In this document: positions 7,950-15,996 of the stretch, one piece after another
How positions within the stretch are numbered: position 1 is the first letter of the stretch
Layout: each line of letters starts with the position of its first letter
NCBI GenBank assembly: GCA_019695185.1
Contig: JAIBAN010000052.1
Coordinates: forward strand, 1 to 57,850
Length of the DNA stretch: 57,850 nt
Origin: Blastocatellia bacterium
GTDB lineage: Bacteria; Acidobacteriota; Blastocatellia; Chloracidobacteriales; Chloracidobacteriaceae
Direction of reading: 5' to 3'
The notes under the pieces: generated by a model
Seen by the model: only the letters and a program-made list of their open reading frames with translations
Told to the model about the DNA's origin: nothing
Databases searched by the model: none
Program-made: the position numbers and the translations under genes

Positions 7950-8891
7950 CTATCCCATCACCATTCGAATTATTTCTTTCTGCACATGCAGCCGGTTTTC
8001 GGCCTGGTCGTAACAGGCGTTTTGGCCTGAATCCATCACATCGTCGGCAATTTCCACATTTCTGCGGAGCGGCATGCAGTGCATAAACGTCGCCGGACCC
8101 AGTTTGTCCAGGTCAATCATCCAGGACTTCAGTGATTCCGGAGCCGGCACACCATAGTTTTCGAGCGAACCCCATGATTTCGCATACACCACATCCTGTT
8201 TTTTGAGTTCGTTCAGGTCGTGCGAGAGTTTGACGTTGCCAAGCTGGTTCATCACCGCTGCGGGCAACACGTAGCCCTCTGGTGCCACAATCGTTACATC
8301 ACAGCCGAATTGATGCGCCGCCACGGCAAACGAATTTGCCACCGATGTGGGCAACGCCTTGATGTGATAGGCCCACGAGAGCGCCACCTTGACGCCTTCG
8401 GTCTTGCCGAAGCGTTCCCGGATGGTGAGCATATCCGCCATTGCCTGACAGGGATGATAGAGCGCCGATTCCATATTGATGACGGGAATCGAAGCATATT
8501 TCCGGAACGCCTCAACAATCGGGTCCTGCATGTCTTCGGCCAGATTTTTCAGTCCCGGAAAGGACCGGACGCACAAGGCATCAAAGTAACGTGACAGAAC
8601 GCGGGCGGCGTCCTTGATGTGCTCCGACTTGTCGGCGTTCATCACTGCGCCTTCACGGAATTCCAGGTTCCAGACGCCGCTGCCGACTTCGAGCGTGACC
8701 GGATGGCCTCCCAATTGGGCAATCGCCACTTCAAAACTGGAACGGGTTCGGAGCGAACTGTTGAAAAACAGGAGCCCGATTGATTTTCCCGCCAGCACAT
8801 TGGAACGCAAGCCCTTGTTGGCAATGGCGTTGTGGAGCAGGGTTTCAAGCTCGGAGCGGGAAAATTCACCGGTATGGATAAAGTGTTTCAT
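7950..8891 (-). CDS. argF': N-acylornithine carbamoyltransferase (acetyl- or succinylornithine type)
   Basis: This enzyme transfers a carbamoyl group to N-acylated ornithine, giving N-acylcitrulline. The 313 residues carry the carbamoyl-phosphate loop FFNSSLRTRSS, VWNLEFREGAVMNADKSEH, ESALYHPCQAMAD and MHCMPLRRN. The pattern matches the Bacteroides SOTCase/Xanthomonas AOTCase group rather than ordinary ornithine transcarbamylase (STRTR, DxGxSMN). The residue known to set acyl specificity (Pro in Bacteroides SOTCase, Glu in Xanthomonas AOTCase) is Ser89 here, so the acyl group cannot be assigned. It sits in the arginine operon between argD and argB. Confidence 0.88.
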   Translation of the reverse strand: MKHFIHTGEFSRSELETLLHNAIANKGLRSNVLAGKSIGLLFFNSSLRTRSSFEVAIAQLGGHPVTLEVGSGVWNLEFREGAVMNADKSEHIKDAARVLSRYFDALCVRSFPGLKNLAEDMQDPIVEAFRKYASIPVINMESALYHPCQAMADMLTIRERFGKTEGVKVALSWAYHIKALPTSVANSFAVAAHQFGCDVTIVAPEGYVLPAAVMNQLGNVKLSHDLNELKKQDVVYAKSWGSLENYGVPAPESLKSWMIDLDKLGPATFMHCMPLRRNVEIADDVMDSGQNACYDQAENRLHVQKEIIRMVMG

Positions 8892-8908
8892 TGGCTGATT
8901 TTGTTTTT

Positions 8909-9006
8909 TTCACCGCAGAGGCGCAGAGGTTACGCAGAGGTTACGCAGAGTTTTTCTTGGATTTCTCTGCGAGTTCTCTGCGAATCCTCTGCGCCTCTGC
9001 GGTGAA
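8909..9006. repeat. CGCAGAGG inverted repeat element
   Basis: The left arm ttcaccgcagaggcgcagag and its right-hand reverse complement enclose further cgcagagg copies. The 98-bp hairpin lies in the argD-argF' gap. A relative sits at 46604-46667. Confidence 0.85.
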
Positions 9007-9012
9007 AGATTT

Positions 9013-10140
9013 TTATGACCGAACGTTTGCGAATAGCTCCAGGAACCGCTCAACCTCGCTTTGTTGCAAGGTGAGTGGTGGCAGCAGGCGGATGGTCTGC
9101 GGGTCGTCCGAAGTTCCCACAATCACACCCTGTTCCAGCAGGCTGGCCTGCACTTTGCCGGCTGGAAAGATGGTTTTGACTCCGACAAGCAAGCCCAACC
9201 CACGAACTTCCTCGACAAACGGCAGTTTGCCCAACTCCGAGCGCAAAAACGAACTGACCTGCTTGACATTTTCCAGCAACTGTTCGGATTCAATAACTTC
9301 CAACGTGGCCTGCATCGCTGCCATTGCAATTGGCCCGGCACCGTAAGTTGCGCCGAATTCTCCGTATTGAACCTTTTCCGCCACCGCATCCGACACAAGC
9401 ACCGCCGAAAGCGGCACTCCGGAGGCAATTCCTTTGGCCAAAGTCAGAATGTCGGGAACCACGTGGTAACGACCTGAAAAAAACATGCTGCCTGTCCGGC
9501 CAATTCCGGTTTGCACTTCGTCGAAAATCAGGTAGGCCCCGTGCTGTTGGGTCAGTTCGCGGAGTTCCTGGTAAAACTCCGGCGCGGCCATCCGGCAACC
9601 GGCCATGGATTGAATCGGTTCGACAATCACCGCAGCCGTGGTGGCGTCAATTGTGCGGCGAAGGGCGTCAATCTCGCCAAACGGGATGGTCACAATGTCC
9701 GGCACCAGAAACGATGCCTGTTGGCGGTATTTCCCCGAAGCCGTGACATTCAGCGCAAGCAGCGTCCGTCCGTGAAAACCGCCTTCGAAGCAGATGATTT
9801 TTTTGCGCCCGGTTTGCAACGTAGCCATTTTGAGCGCGTTTTCATTGGCTTCCGCCCCGGAATTGGCAAACAGGACGTGGGAAATTCCGGCAGGCGCACA
9901 GTCGAGCAGCTTTTTGGCCGCCGTATGCCGGATTTCCAGGTCAATCATGGTCGAATAAAAAATGAGGTTTTGTGCCTGTCCGGCAATCGCCTGCGCCACG
10001 TGCGGGTGGGCATGTCCGGTTGAGGCGACGGCGTGCCCGGCGTACAGGTCGAGATATGCCTTGCCGGTTGTGTCCCAGACGGTGCAACCCGCGCCGTGCG
10101 TGATGGTGATGGGAAGTGTTTTATAGGTTTTAACGAACAT
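9013..10140 (-). CDS. argD: Acetylornithine aminotransferase (class III PLP aminotransferase)
   Basis: This enzyme makes N-acylornithine from N-acylglutamate semialdehyde with glutamate as amino donor. The 375 residues show the cofactor-binding ANSGAEANENALK, GFHGRT, the DEVQTGIGRTG motif and the PLP lysine in LTLAKGIASGVPL. The length is typical of ArgD. It is the operon neighbour of argC and argF'. The start codon is preceded directly by a REP-like unit, in the same 'cat-agttttgagttccgc' context as rfbB. Confidence 0.93.
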   Translation of the reverse strand: MFVKTYKTLPITITHGAGCTVWDTTGKAYLDLYAGHAVASTGHAHPHVAQAIAGQAQNLIFYSTMIDLEIRHTAAKKLLDCAPAGISHVLFANSGAEANENALKMATLQTGRKKIICFEGGFHGRTLLALNVTASGKYRQQASFLVPDIVTIPFGEIDALRRTIDATTAAVIVEPIQSMAGCRMAAPEFYQELRELTQQHGAYLIFDEVQTGIGRTGSMFFSGRYHVVPDILTLAKGIASGVPLSAVLVSDAVAEKVQYGEFGATYGAGPIAMAAMQATLEVIESEQLLENVKQVSSFLRSELGKLPFVEEVRGLGLLVGVKTIFPAGKVQASLLEQGVIVGTSDDPQTIRLLPPLTLQQSEVERFLELFANVRS

Positions 10141-10142
10141 AG

Positions 10143-10266
10143 TTTTGAGTTCCGCGTTTACGCGGCGGTTTTGAGTTCTGCGTTTACGCGGCGGTTTCTT
10201 TTGACTTTTCCTAAAACAACCTGAAGGTTGTTCACCAAACAGCCGCCTGAAGGCGGAACTCAGAAC
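10143..10266. repeat. REP-like cluster between argC and argD
   Basis: Two ccgcgtttacgcgg-type units at the left and one ccgcctgaaggcgg unit at the right, in inverted orientation, around a core that holds a further small hairpin (aacctgaaggtt). Confidence 0.85.
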
Positions 10267-11346
10267 TTAGGGATTGAGGCTAAAAGCATTCAGTCCGGCG
10301 GTTTCAGGAAAGCCGTGAATCAGGTTGAAACACTGGACTGCCTGTCCGGCTCCGCCTTTGATGAGATTGTCAATCGCAGCCATTACGACCGCACTCTGAC
10401 CGTCAGCCTCCACGCCGATGTCGCAAAAGTTGGTGCCTTGCACATATTTGATGTTGGGCGAACCTTTCACCATGCGGACAAAATGACTTTTTTCATAAGC
10501 ATCAGCGTAGATTTGATGCAATTCCGCACCTGAAACCGAACGATTCAGGCTCGCTGCCGCCGTCACAAAGATTCCCCGCACAAACGGCCCGGAATGCGGT
10601 TGGAAAATAAACTCGACCTCACGCCCGGTTTTCGTCTTCAGTGCCTGCCGGATTTCTGGAATATGCCGGTGCTTCAAGGATTCGTAAGCATAAAAACTGT
10701 CCGCCCGGAAGGGATGGTGGGTTTTTTCCTTGACCTTGGCCCCCGAACCCGACGAACCCGTGACCGCATTGACCACGATATGTTCGGCCAACCCTGCAGC
10801 CACCAGCGGATAGAGCGCCAGGATTGTGGCCGTGGCAAAACATCCGGGTGCAGCAATGGTCCGGCTTTCGCAAATCTGCCCGGCAAACAGTTCCGGCTGT
10901 CCGTAGGTGAACTGGGCCGCCAATTCGAAACACGGGTGTTCCGTCCGGTAAAACCGGGTGTATTCCGCCTGATTGTGCAACCGGAAGTCTGCCGAGGTGT
11001 CAATTACGGTCGGAGCATTTGAAAATGCCGTCGGGTTATCCGCCAGCACTTTCATGGTCTCCCCGTTGGGCAGGGAAAGAAAGACGACTTCCGCCGGGCC
11101 AATGTCGGTCAGGTCGCGCAGTTTCAACGGTACACCCGCCAGATTGGGATGCACGTCACCGAGCATTTTCCCAGCGGATTCCCTGCCTGTCACCGCAACC
11201 AGTTCCACATTCGGATGACCAAGCAGCAACCGGGCCAGTTCGCCGCCGATATACCCTGAGGCCCCAACGACAGCACACTTCACAAGAGTCTTGGGGGCCC
11301 TGGGAGTCTTGGGAGTCTTGGGAGTCAAAAAATCATGTTCTGACAC
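10267..11346 (-). CDS. argC: N-acetyl-gamma-glutamyl-phosphate reductase
   Basis: This is the NADPH-dependent third step of arginine synthesis. The core begins VKCAVVGASGYIGGELARLL (Rossmann fold) and contains AAPGCFATATILAL with the catalytic cysteine, and GSSGSGAKV. The GTG at 11346 has a Shine-Dalgarno-like agagagga about 10 nt upstream and adds 21 residues including PKTPKTPRAPKT, encoded by nonamer repeats. A GTG at 11283 would give a standard N terminus but has only repeat upstream. The longer form (359 residues) is given. Residues 1-21 are therefore repeat-derived if translated. Confidence 0.93.
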   Translation of the reverse strand: MSEHDFLTPKTPKTPRAPKTLVKCAVVGASGYIGGELARLLLGHPNVELVAVTGRESAGKMLGDVHPNLAGVPLKLRDLTDIGPAEVVFLSLPNGETMKVLADNPTAFSNAPTVIDTSADFRLHNQAEYTRFYRTEHPCFELAAQFTYGQPELFAGQICESRTIAAPGCFATATILALYPLVAAGLAEHIVVNAVTGSSGSGAKVKEKTHHPFRADSFYAYESLKHRHIPEIRQALKTKTGREVEFIFQPHSGPFVRGIFVTAAASLNRSVSGAELHQIYADAYEKSHFVRMVKGSPNIKYVQGTNFCDIGVEADGQSAVVMAAIDNLIKGGAGQAVQCFNLIHGFPETAGLNAFSLNP

Positions 11347-11488
11347 GAAAGGGGTTCCTCTCTGGTTCCGGTCTTCAATGTTGCAAAATGCCGTTTGTCA
11401 GTCCGGCCACACTGGTTTCCGGACTCCCAAGACTCCCAAGACTCCCAAGACTCCCAAGACTCCCAAGACTCCCAAGACTCCCAAGACT
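11286..11488. repeat. Inverted nonamer element spanning the argC/P-loop gene junction
   Basis: The left arm has gtcttggga units (11286-11326) and the right arm about seven gactcccaa units (11421-11488), around a core of about 94 bp. The right arm encodes a Ser-Leu-Gly tail on the P-loop protein; the core holds that gene's stop codon and the GTG start with ribosome-binding site of argC; the left arm encodes PKT repeats in ArgC. Confidence 0.92.
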
Positions 11489-12502
11489 GGCTTGGGCTGC
11501 TGATTTGCCAAAGCCTTTGTTGATGCCCAGGGTGTCAAACAGCTTCTTGGGGTGTTTCAAAGCATTGATGGCCGGGATATTGAATTTTTCCTCGATGTAA
11601 TCGGAGCCAGACACATTTTCCGTGGCCAAACCGCTGTACGCCGCAAATTTCACGCCCAACTGGTCGAGGTAAATTTTCGCGCCATAGGCACCCATCAAAT
11701 CACCGGCACACACCACAATGGCGGAAACGTGGTTCATGATATCGGGGTCGCTCAACACGGTTTCCACTTTGTAGTGCCCCATGATGCCGTCGCCAAATTC
11801 CACAATCACCAAATCACCTTCGACTGCATTCACGACGGTTTTCACAATCGGGGCCAGATTTTCAGCGTCCACTGTCGAAGGCAGCCCGCAGTCAATGAAG
11901 CTCTTGACGTCAACCGCCCCGGCTTCCCAAAAGTTTTTCAGGTCTTTGATGGCTCCCACGCCGGAAACCTTGGCCGCACCAACCTGAAAACCGTTTTTGG
12001 TGGCAGTTTCAATCAGCTTGGCAACCGTGGCAGTCTTGCCCACGTGCATGCAGGTTCCCAAAACCAGAATCAAAGGCCGCCATTTCAAAATCTGCTGGGC
12101 TTCGGGCAGGGCGCTCCGTTTCAGGGAAACCGGCCCCTGTTCGTCCACCACCGTGCCGAGGTAACGCACCTGGGCCGGTTCGCCCAAAGAAGTCACGGCA
12201 TCAATGTAATGACCGATGACGCCGCCCATGTTCAGCAGTGAAAGACGCATATACTTGCACAGGCTGGCGGGAGCCTGACCGACAAATCCGCGCAGGGCCT
12301 GACGTGAACCAAGAACTCCGACGATGCGGTCGCCGATATTGACCTTGGTCATGGTGCCGTCAGCTTGTTCCAGGTAGGGGTACGAAGCGTTTTCGCTCAT
12401 CACTTCGCAGACCACCACGTCGCCAACATTGCCCACCGGAAGCGGTTCATATTTGAGCGTTCCCGTCAGGCCGAGTTTGAAAGTTGCGGATCCGAATTTC
12501 AC
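11375..12502 (-). CDS. P-loop protein of the arginine operon, function unassigned
   Basis: I do not recognise a characterised orthologue. The 375-residue protein has an N-terminal domain ending near GGVIGHYIDA and a C-terminal P-loop domain with LVLGTCMHVGKTATVAKL (Walker A), then IVEFGDGIMGHY and VVCAGDLMGAYGAK. This resembles dethiobiotin-synthetase/CobQ-like folds and, more remotely, the P-loop half of DUF1611 proteins. The GTG start at 12502 has a good ribosome-binding site (aaaggagataaggca); the upstream open frame is repeat. The last roughly 25 residues are SLG tripeptides encoded by nonamer repeats. Its place between argH and argC suggests an arginine-related job, perhaps the missing N-acylglutamate-forming step; that is inference. 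Confidence 0.75.
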   Translation of the reverse strand: MKFGSATFKLGLTGTLKYEPLPVGNVGDVVVCEVMSENASYPYLEQADGTMTKVNIGDRIVGVLGSRQALRGFVGQAPASLCKYMRLSLLNMGGVIGHYIDAVTSLGEPAQVRYLGTVVDEQGPVSLKRSALPEAQQILKWRPLILVLGTCMHVGKTATVAKLIETATKNGFQVGAAKVSGVGAIKDLKNFWEAGAVDVKSFIDCGLPSTVDAENLAPIVKTVVNAVEGDLVIVEFGDGIMGHYKVETVLSDPDIMNHVSAIVVCAGDLMGAYGAKIYLDQLGVKFAAYSGLATENVSGSDYIEEKFNIPAINALKHPKKLFDTLGINKGFGKSAAQASLGSLGSLGSLGSLGSLGSLGSPETSVAGLTNGILQH

Positions 12503-12523
12503 TGCCTTATCTCCTTTTTTTGT

Positions 12524-12660
12524 AATTGAGAATTGAGAATTGAGAATTGAGAATTGAGCGTTGATTGAGTCTTGTAGTTTTCCAAGCAGCCAGGTTTGGA
12601 ATCCGCATCCGGCGTTTGTTCTTTTCCCAATTCTCAATTCTCAATTCTCAATTTTCAATT
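12524..12660. repeat. Inverted heptamer element, AATTGAG family
   Basis: Five aattgag units at 12524-12558 and four ctcaatt-type units at 12628-12660 face each other around a 70-bp core. It occupies the argH-P-loop gene junction, and the right arm supplies the argH stop codon. Confidence 0.9.
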
Positions 12661-13976
12661 TTGCTTTTCCCCAATTGGGACAACACACTTGCCGGCGAGG
12701 TTCCGCCCGGCGATTGGCGAAACTCCACCGATTTCTCAGGATTCACAAGTTGCACAACATCCGGGTTAATTCCGACTTGCTTCCAGGTTTCAAGCGGAAT
12801 TTCGGAAAACTTTTTGCCGGTTTTAACCAGTTCGCCAACCTTTGAATGGGCATCCCGAAAGGGCATTCCCTGCGCCACCAGATATTCCACAATGTCAGTG
12901 GCAAACAGATATTCATCGAGCGAAGCCGCCCGCATGACCTCGCGGTTCAGTTCCATTTTGGAAATGGCAATCGTGCAGACTTCGACCGAATCCCGCACGG
13001 TTTCCGCCACCCGCACAACCGGCGGCTTGGTTTCCTGCAAATCCCGGTTGTAACCAAACGGGAGCGCCTTCAAGGTCGTCAGCAGGTTGACCAGTTCGCC
13101 AATGGATTGCCCGGTTTTGCCCCGCACCAGTTCCAGGCAGTCGGGATTTTTCTTCTGCGGCATGATGCTTGAACCGGTGGTGATTTCGTCCGGCAGCTTG
13201 ACGAAGTTGAACTCCGCCGTACACCACAAAATCAGGTTTTCGGCCAGTTGCGAAAGATGAATCGCAACCAGTGAACAGGCAAAAATGAATTCCGCTGCGA
13301 AGTCCCGGTCCGAAACCGCATCAATCGAATTGGTGAAAAATCCTTGCGCGCCCAGTTTTTCCGCGGTGAAGGCCGGGTCCACCGGAATCGCGCTCCCGGC
13401 CAGCGCACCGGCTCCGAGCGGCGAAATCAGGCGCGGAGCCAGCCGGGCCATATCCCGTGCAAAAGCTTCGTGAAACGCCAGCATGACCTGGGCAAAGAGG
13501 ACCACCTGCGCCCGCTGCAAATGCGTGTAGCCCGGCATCACCACGTCCGCATGGGCGGCGGCTTTGTCCGTCAGCACCGTGCAGAGCTTTTTGAGGGCTT
13601 CCACCATGTGCGCCTGTTCCTGCGCCACAAAGAGCCGCAAATCGAGCGCCACCTGGTCGTTCCGGCTTCGCGCCGTGTGGAGCAGTTTGGCATCGGCTCC
13701 GATGATTTCCTCCAGCCGTTTTTCGACGTTCATGTGAACGTCTTCGTGTTCCAGCCTGAGCATCAGCCCTTCGGCCAGAATCTGTTCCAGCCCCCGTTTG
13801 ATGTTCGCCGCCTGTTTGACCGTGAGGACACCAATTTTTTCAAGCATTGCCGCATGGGCCAATGACCCGCGCACGTCGCATTCGACCAGATGCCGGTCAC
13901 AGTCAATCGAGGCGACATACTTGAAAATCACGTCGTCAACGGGTTTGGTAAAGGCGCTTCTGAGAACTTGCTTCAT
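12648..13976 (-). CDS. argH: Argininosuccinate lyase
   Basis: This enzyme cleaves argininosuccinate to arginine and fumarate. The 442 residues include ARSRNDQVALDLRLF, HLQRAQVVLFA and the family signature GSSIMPQKKNPD. The length is slightly below the usual 455-470. The last residues (KSKIEN and stop) are encoded within the aattgag repeat, so the natural C terminus has been replaced or extended by repeat sequence. It follows argG by 102 bp. Confidence 0.95.
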   Translation of the reverse strand: MKQVLRSAFTKPVDDVIFKYVASIDCDRHLVECDVRGSLAHAAMLEKIGVLTVKQAANIKRGLEQILAEGLMLRLEHEDVHMNVEKRLEEIIGADAKLLHTARSRNDQVALDLRLFVAQEQAHMVEALKKLCTVLTDKAAAHADVVMPGYTHLQRAQVVLFAQVMLAFHEAFARDMARLAPRLISPLGAGALAGSAIPVDPAFTAEKLGAQGFFTNSIDAVSDRDFAAEFIFACSLVAIHLSQLAENLILWCTAEFNFVKLPDEITTGSSIMPQKKNPDCLELVRGKTGQSIGELVNLLTTLKALPFGYNRDLQETKPPVVRVAETVRDSVEVCTIAISKMELNREVMRAASLDEYLFATDIVEYLVAQGMPFRDAHSKVGELVKTGKKFSEIPLETWKQVGINPDVVQLVNPEKSVEFRQSPGGTSPASVLSQLGKSKIEN

Positions 13977-13995
13977 AAAATAATGTTTGGTTGCC

Positions 13996-14009
13996 GTCGC
14001 GTCAGCGAC
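13996..14009. repeat. GTCGC-GTCA-GCGAC palindrome
   Basis: A 5-bp-arm hairpin in the argG-argH gap. The same motif occurs in reverse complement at 41694-41709. It may be a small REP-like unit. The rest of the gap holds a distant GAAGCGC inverted pair and no gene. Confidence 0.5.
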
Positions 14010-14078
14010 CCAAAAAGAGAGAAGCGCCCATAATCCTTTACAACACGTCTCAGGAATTAAGAGCGCTTCGATGAAATA

Positions 14079-15269
14079 TTAACGGCGACGGCTGGCCCAG
14101 GTCGTCAATCGCAAACCGTTGATGTTGATAAAGCCGCCGGAGTCCTTCGGGTCCACGACGAACTTGCTTTCAAAGCTGGCCACTTCCGGATTGTAGAGCG
14201 AAAACGGCGATTTCCGGCCCGTGACCGAAACCGTGCCCTTGTAGAGTTTTAACCGCACCGTACCCGTCACGTTCTGCTGGGTCTTGGCAATGGTGGATTG
14301 CAACAGTTCCATTTCCGGCGAAAACCAGAAGCCGTTGTAAATCAGTTCGGCATATTTCGGAATCAGCGAATCTTTGAAATGCGCCACTTCCCGGTCGAGC
14401 GTCAACGACTCAACCGCCCGGTGTGCCATGTGGAGGATGGTCACACCCGGAGTTTCATACACACCCCGCGATTTGATGCCGATAAAGCGGTTTTCCACTA
14501 CGTCCACCCGCCCAATGCCGTGCGTGGCGGCGATGTCGTTGGCCACCGCGAGCAGTTTGGCCGGGCCGTAGCTTTCGCCGTTGATGGCCGTCGGAACACC
14601 GTTCACAAACTCAACTTCGACCGTTTCCGGTTTGTTGGGCGCGGCTTCGGGCGAAACGGTCCATTGGAACATGTCCGCCGGAGGCGCAGCCCAGGGGTCT
14701 TCGAGGATGCCGCCTTCGTAGCTGATGTGCATCAGGTTGGCGTCCATCGAGTAGGGTTTTTCCGCCGTCACCGGAACCGGAATCCCGTGTTGTTCAGCGT
14801 AGGCAAGCAAATCCTTGCGGCCCACAAACGACCATTCGCGCCACGGTGCAATAATTTGCAACTGCGGAGCCAGCGCCTTGACGGTCAGTTCAAACCGGAC
14901 CTGGTCGTTGCCTTTGCCGGTTGCGCCGTGGGAAATCGCGCTCACGCCGGCTTGTTTGGCGGCGTCCACCATCCCCTTGGCAATCACCGGGCGGGCCAGC
15001 GACGTGCCCATCAGGTAATGGCCTTCGTAAACGGCATTGGCGGCAATCGCCGGAAACACGTATTCAGCGACGAATTCGTCTTTCAAATCGTAGATGACAA
15101 CCGATTCCGCGCCGGTTTTGTAGGCTTTCGCCTCAACCGCCTTCAAGTCGTCGTTCTGGCCGACATCGCCCACATAGGCAATCACCGGCACGTTGTAGGT
15201 TTCCTTCAGCCACGTGAGGATGACGCTGGTGTCGAGTCCCCCACTGTAGGCCAACAGAATCTTGTTCAC
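14079..15269 (-). CDS. argG: Argininosuccinate synthase
   Basis: This is the ATP-dependent ligation of citrulline and aspartate. The 396 residues start MNKILLAYSGGLDTSVILTW, with the N-type ATP pyrophosphatase P-loop, and contain GATGKGNDQVRFE and YSMDANLMHISYEGG. The length is standard. The GTG start overlaps the argR stop by four bases (GTGA), which argues for co-transcription and translational coupling with the repressor. Confidence 0.96.
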   Translation of the reverse strand: MNKILLAYSGGLDTSVILTWLKETYNVPVIAYVGDVGQNDDLKAVEAKAYKTGAESVVIYDLKDEFVAEYVFPAIAANAVYEGHYLMGTSLARPVIAKGMVDAAKQAGVSAISHGATGKGNDQVRFELTVKALAPQLQIIAPWREWSFVGRKDLLAYAEQHGIPVPVTAEKPYSMDANLMHISYEGGILEDPWAAPPADMFQWTVSPEAAPNKPETVEVEFVNGVPTAINGESYGPAKLLAVANDIAATHGIGRVDVVENRFIGIKSRGVYETPGVTILHMAHRAVESLTLDREVAHFKDSLIPKYAELIYNGFWFSPEMELLQSTIAKTQQNVTGTVRLKLYKGTVSVTGRKSPFSLYNPEVASFESKFVVDPKDSGGFININGLRLTTWASRRR

Positions 15270-15742
15270 TGCTCTTTACCTGCTTCTTTTAAGATGGCCA
15301 GCGCCACATCTTTGGCACTGAAATTTTCTTTCACCACCGCAATGATGGTGTTATCGCCGGCGACCGTGCCCAGAAGTCCTTCGAATCCAAGATGGTCCAG
15401 GGCTTCGGCAACCGGATGGGCATTGGCTGTGTCCGTCCGAACCACCAACATGTTGCCGGACCATTCCACCCCCTGCAAAAACCGCCGGAGCACATCCAGC
15501 CGTTTGGCTCGCAGGGGCGATGCATGTGCTTCTTCAAGCATCGCATAGCGGTAATGACCGTCACCATCGGTGACGCGAACCAGGCTTAACTCCTTGATGT
15601 CGCGGGAGATAGTCGCCTGATCACATTCAATGCCGTAGGTTTTCAATGCGTCCCGCAAATCACCTTGCGTTGCGAGCGCCGCCTCCTTGATGAGCTTGAG
15701 TATCGTTTTCTGACGTTCAGCTTTGTCTTGGAGCTTTTTCAT
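15266..15742 (-). CDS. argR: Arginine repressor ArgR/AhrC
   Basis: This is the hexameric arginine-responsive regulator. The 158 residues have an N-terminal winged helix (MKKLQDKAERQKTILKLIKE to ATISRDIKELSLVRV) and a C-terminal arginine-binding domain with GTVAGDNTIIAVV. An in-frame start 42 bp upstream would run through the operator, so the ATG at 15742 is preferred. It is the first gene of the minus-strand arginine operon and is probably autoregulated through the half-sites immediately upstream. Confidence 0.93.
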   Translation of the reverse strand: MKKLQDKAERQKTILKLIKEAALATQGDLRDALKTYGIECDQATISRDIKELSLVRVTDGDGHYRYAMLEEAHASPLRAKRLDVLRRFLQGVEWSGNMLVVRTDTANAHPVAEALDHLGFEGLLGTVAGDNTIIAVVKENFSAKDVALAILKEAGKEQ

Positions 15743-15745
15743 ATT

Positions 15746-15775
15746 TATGCAGAGAATATGCAATTTTATGCATAA
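15746..15775 (-). promoter_or_regulatory. Candidate ArgR operator (three TATGCA half-sites)
   Basis: TATGCA occurs at 15746-15751, 15757-15762 and 15767-15772, spaced 11 and 10 bp, so all fall on the same helix face. The last forms the palindrome TTATGCATAA. Actinobacterial ARG boxes share a TGCAT core. The site abuts the argR start codon, which fits autorepression of the whole operon. Confidence 0.6.
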
Positions 15776-15802
15776 GTCAAGCAAAAAGTTGCCTGGAGTG
15801 TT

Positions 15803-15993
15803 TTGAGTTCCGCCTTTAGGCGGCGGTTTGGAGTTCCGCCTTCAGGCGGCGGTTTGGAGTTCCGCCTTCAGGCGGCTGTTTTGAGTTCCGCCTTTAGGCG
15901 GCGATTTGGTAGATTGTTTTCCGGAACAGAAAAAGAAAAAGCAGCCGCGTAAACGCGGAACTCAAAACAGCCGCCTGAAGGCGGAACTCCGAA
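15803..15993. repeat. REP-like cluster between the SDF transporter and argR
   Basis: Four ccgcctt(c/t)aggcgg units on the left and two inverted units on the right (one of the acgcgg type) flank a short A/G-rich core. The same core style (gaaaaagaaaaag) occurs in the 7754-7945 cluster. Confidence 0.9.
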
Positions 15994-15996
15994 CGT

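Noticed and set aside
11019..11600. 193-residue plus-strand frame with repeated L-P-R-L-P-R residues
   Set aside because: Antisense to argC and the P-loop gene. The repeated residues come from the nonamer arm read on the wrong strand.
14298..15548. 416-residue plus-strand open frame
   Set aside because: Antisense to argG and argR. Residues are rich in His/Arg/Phe as expected for a shadow frame.
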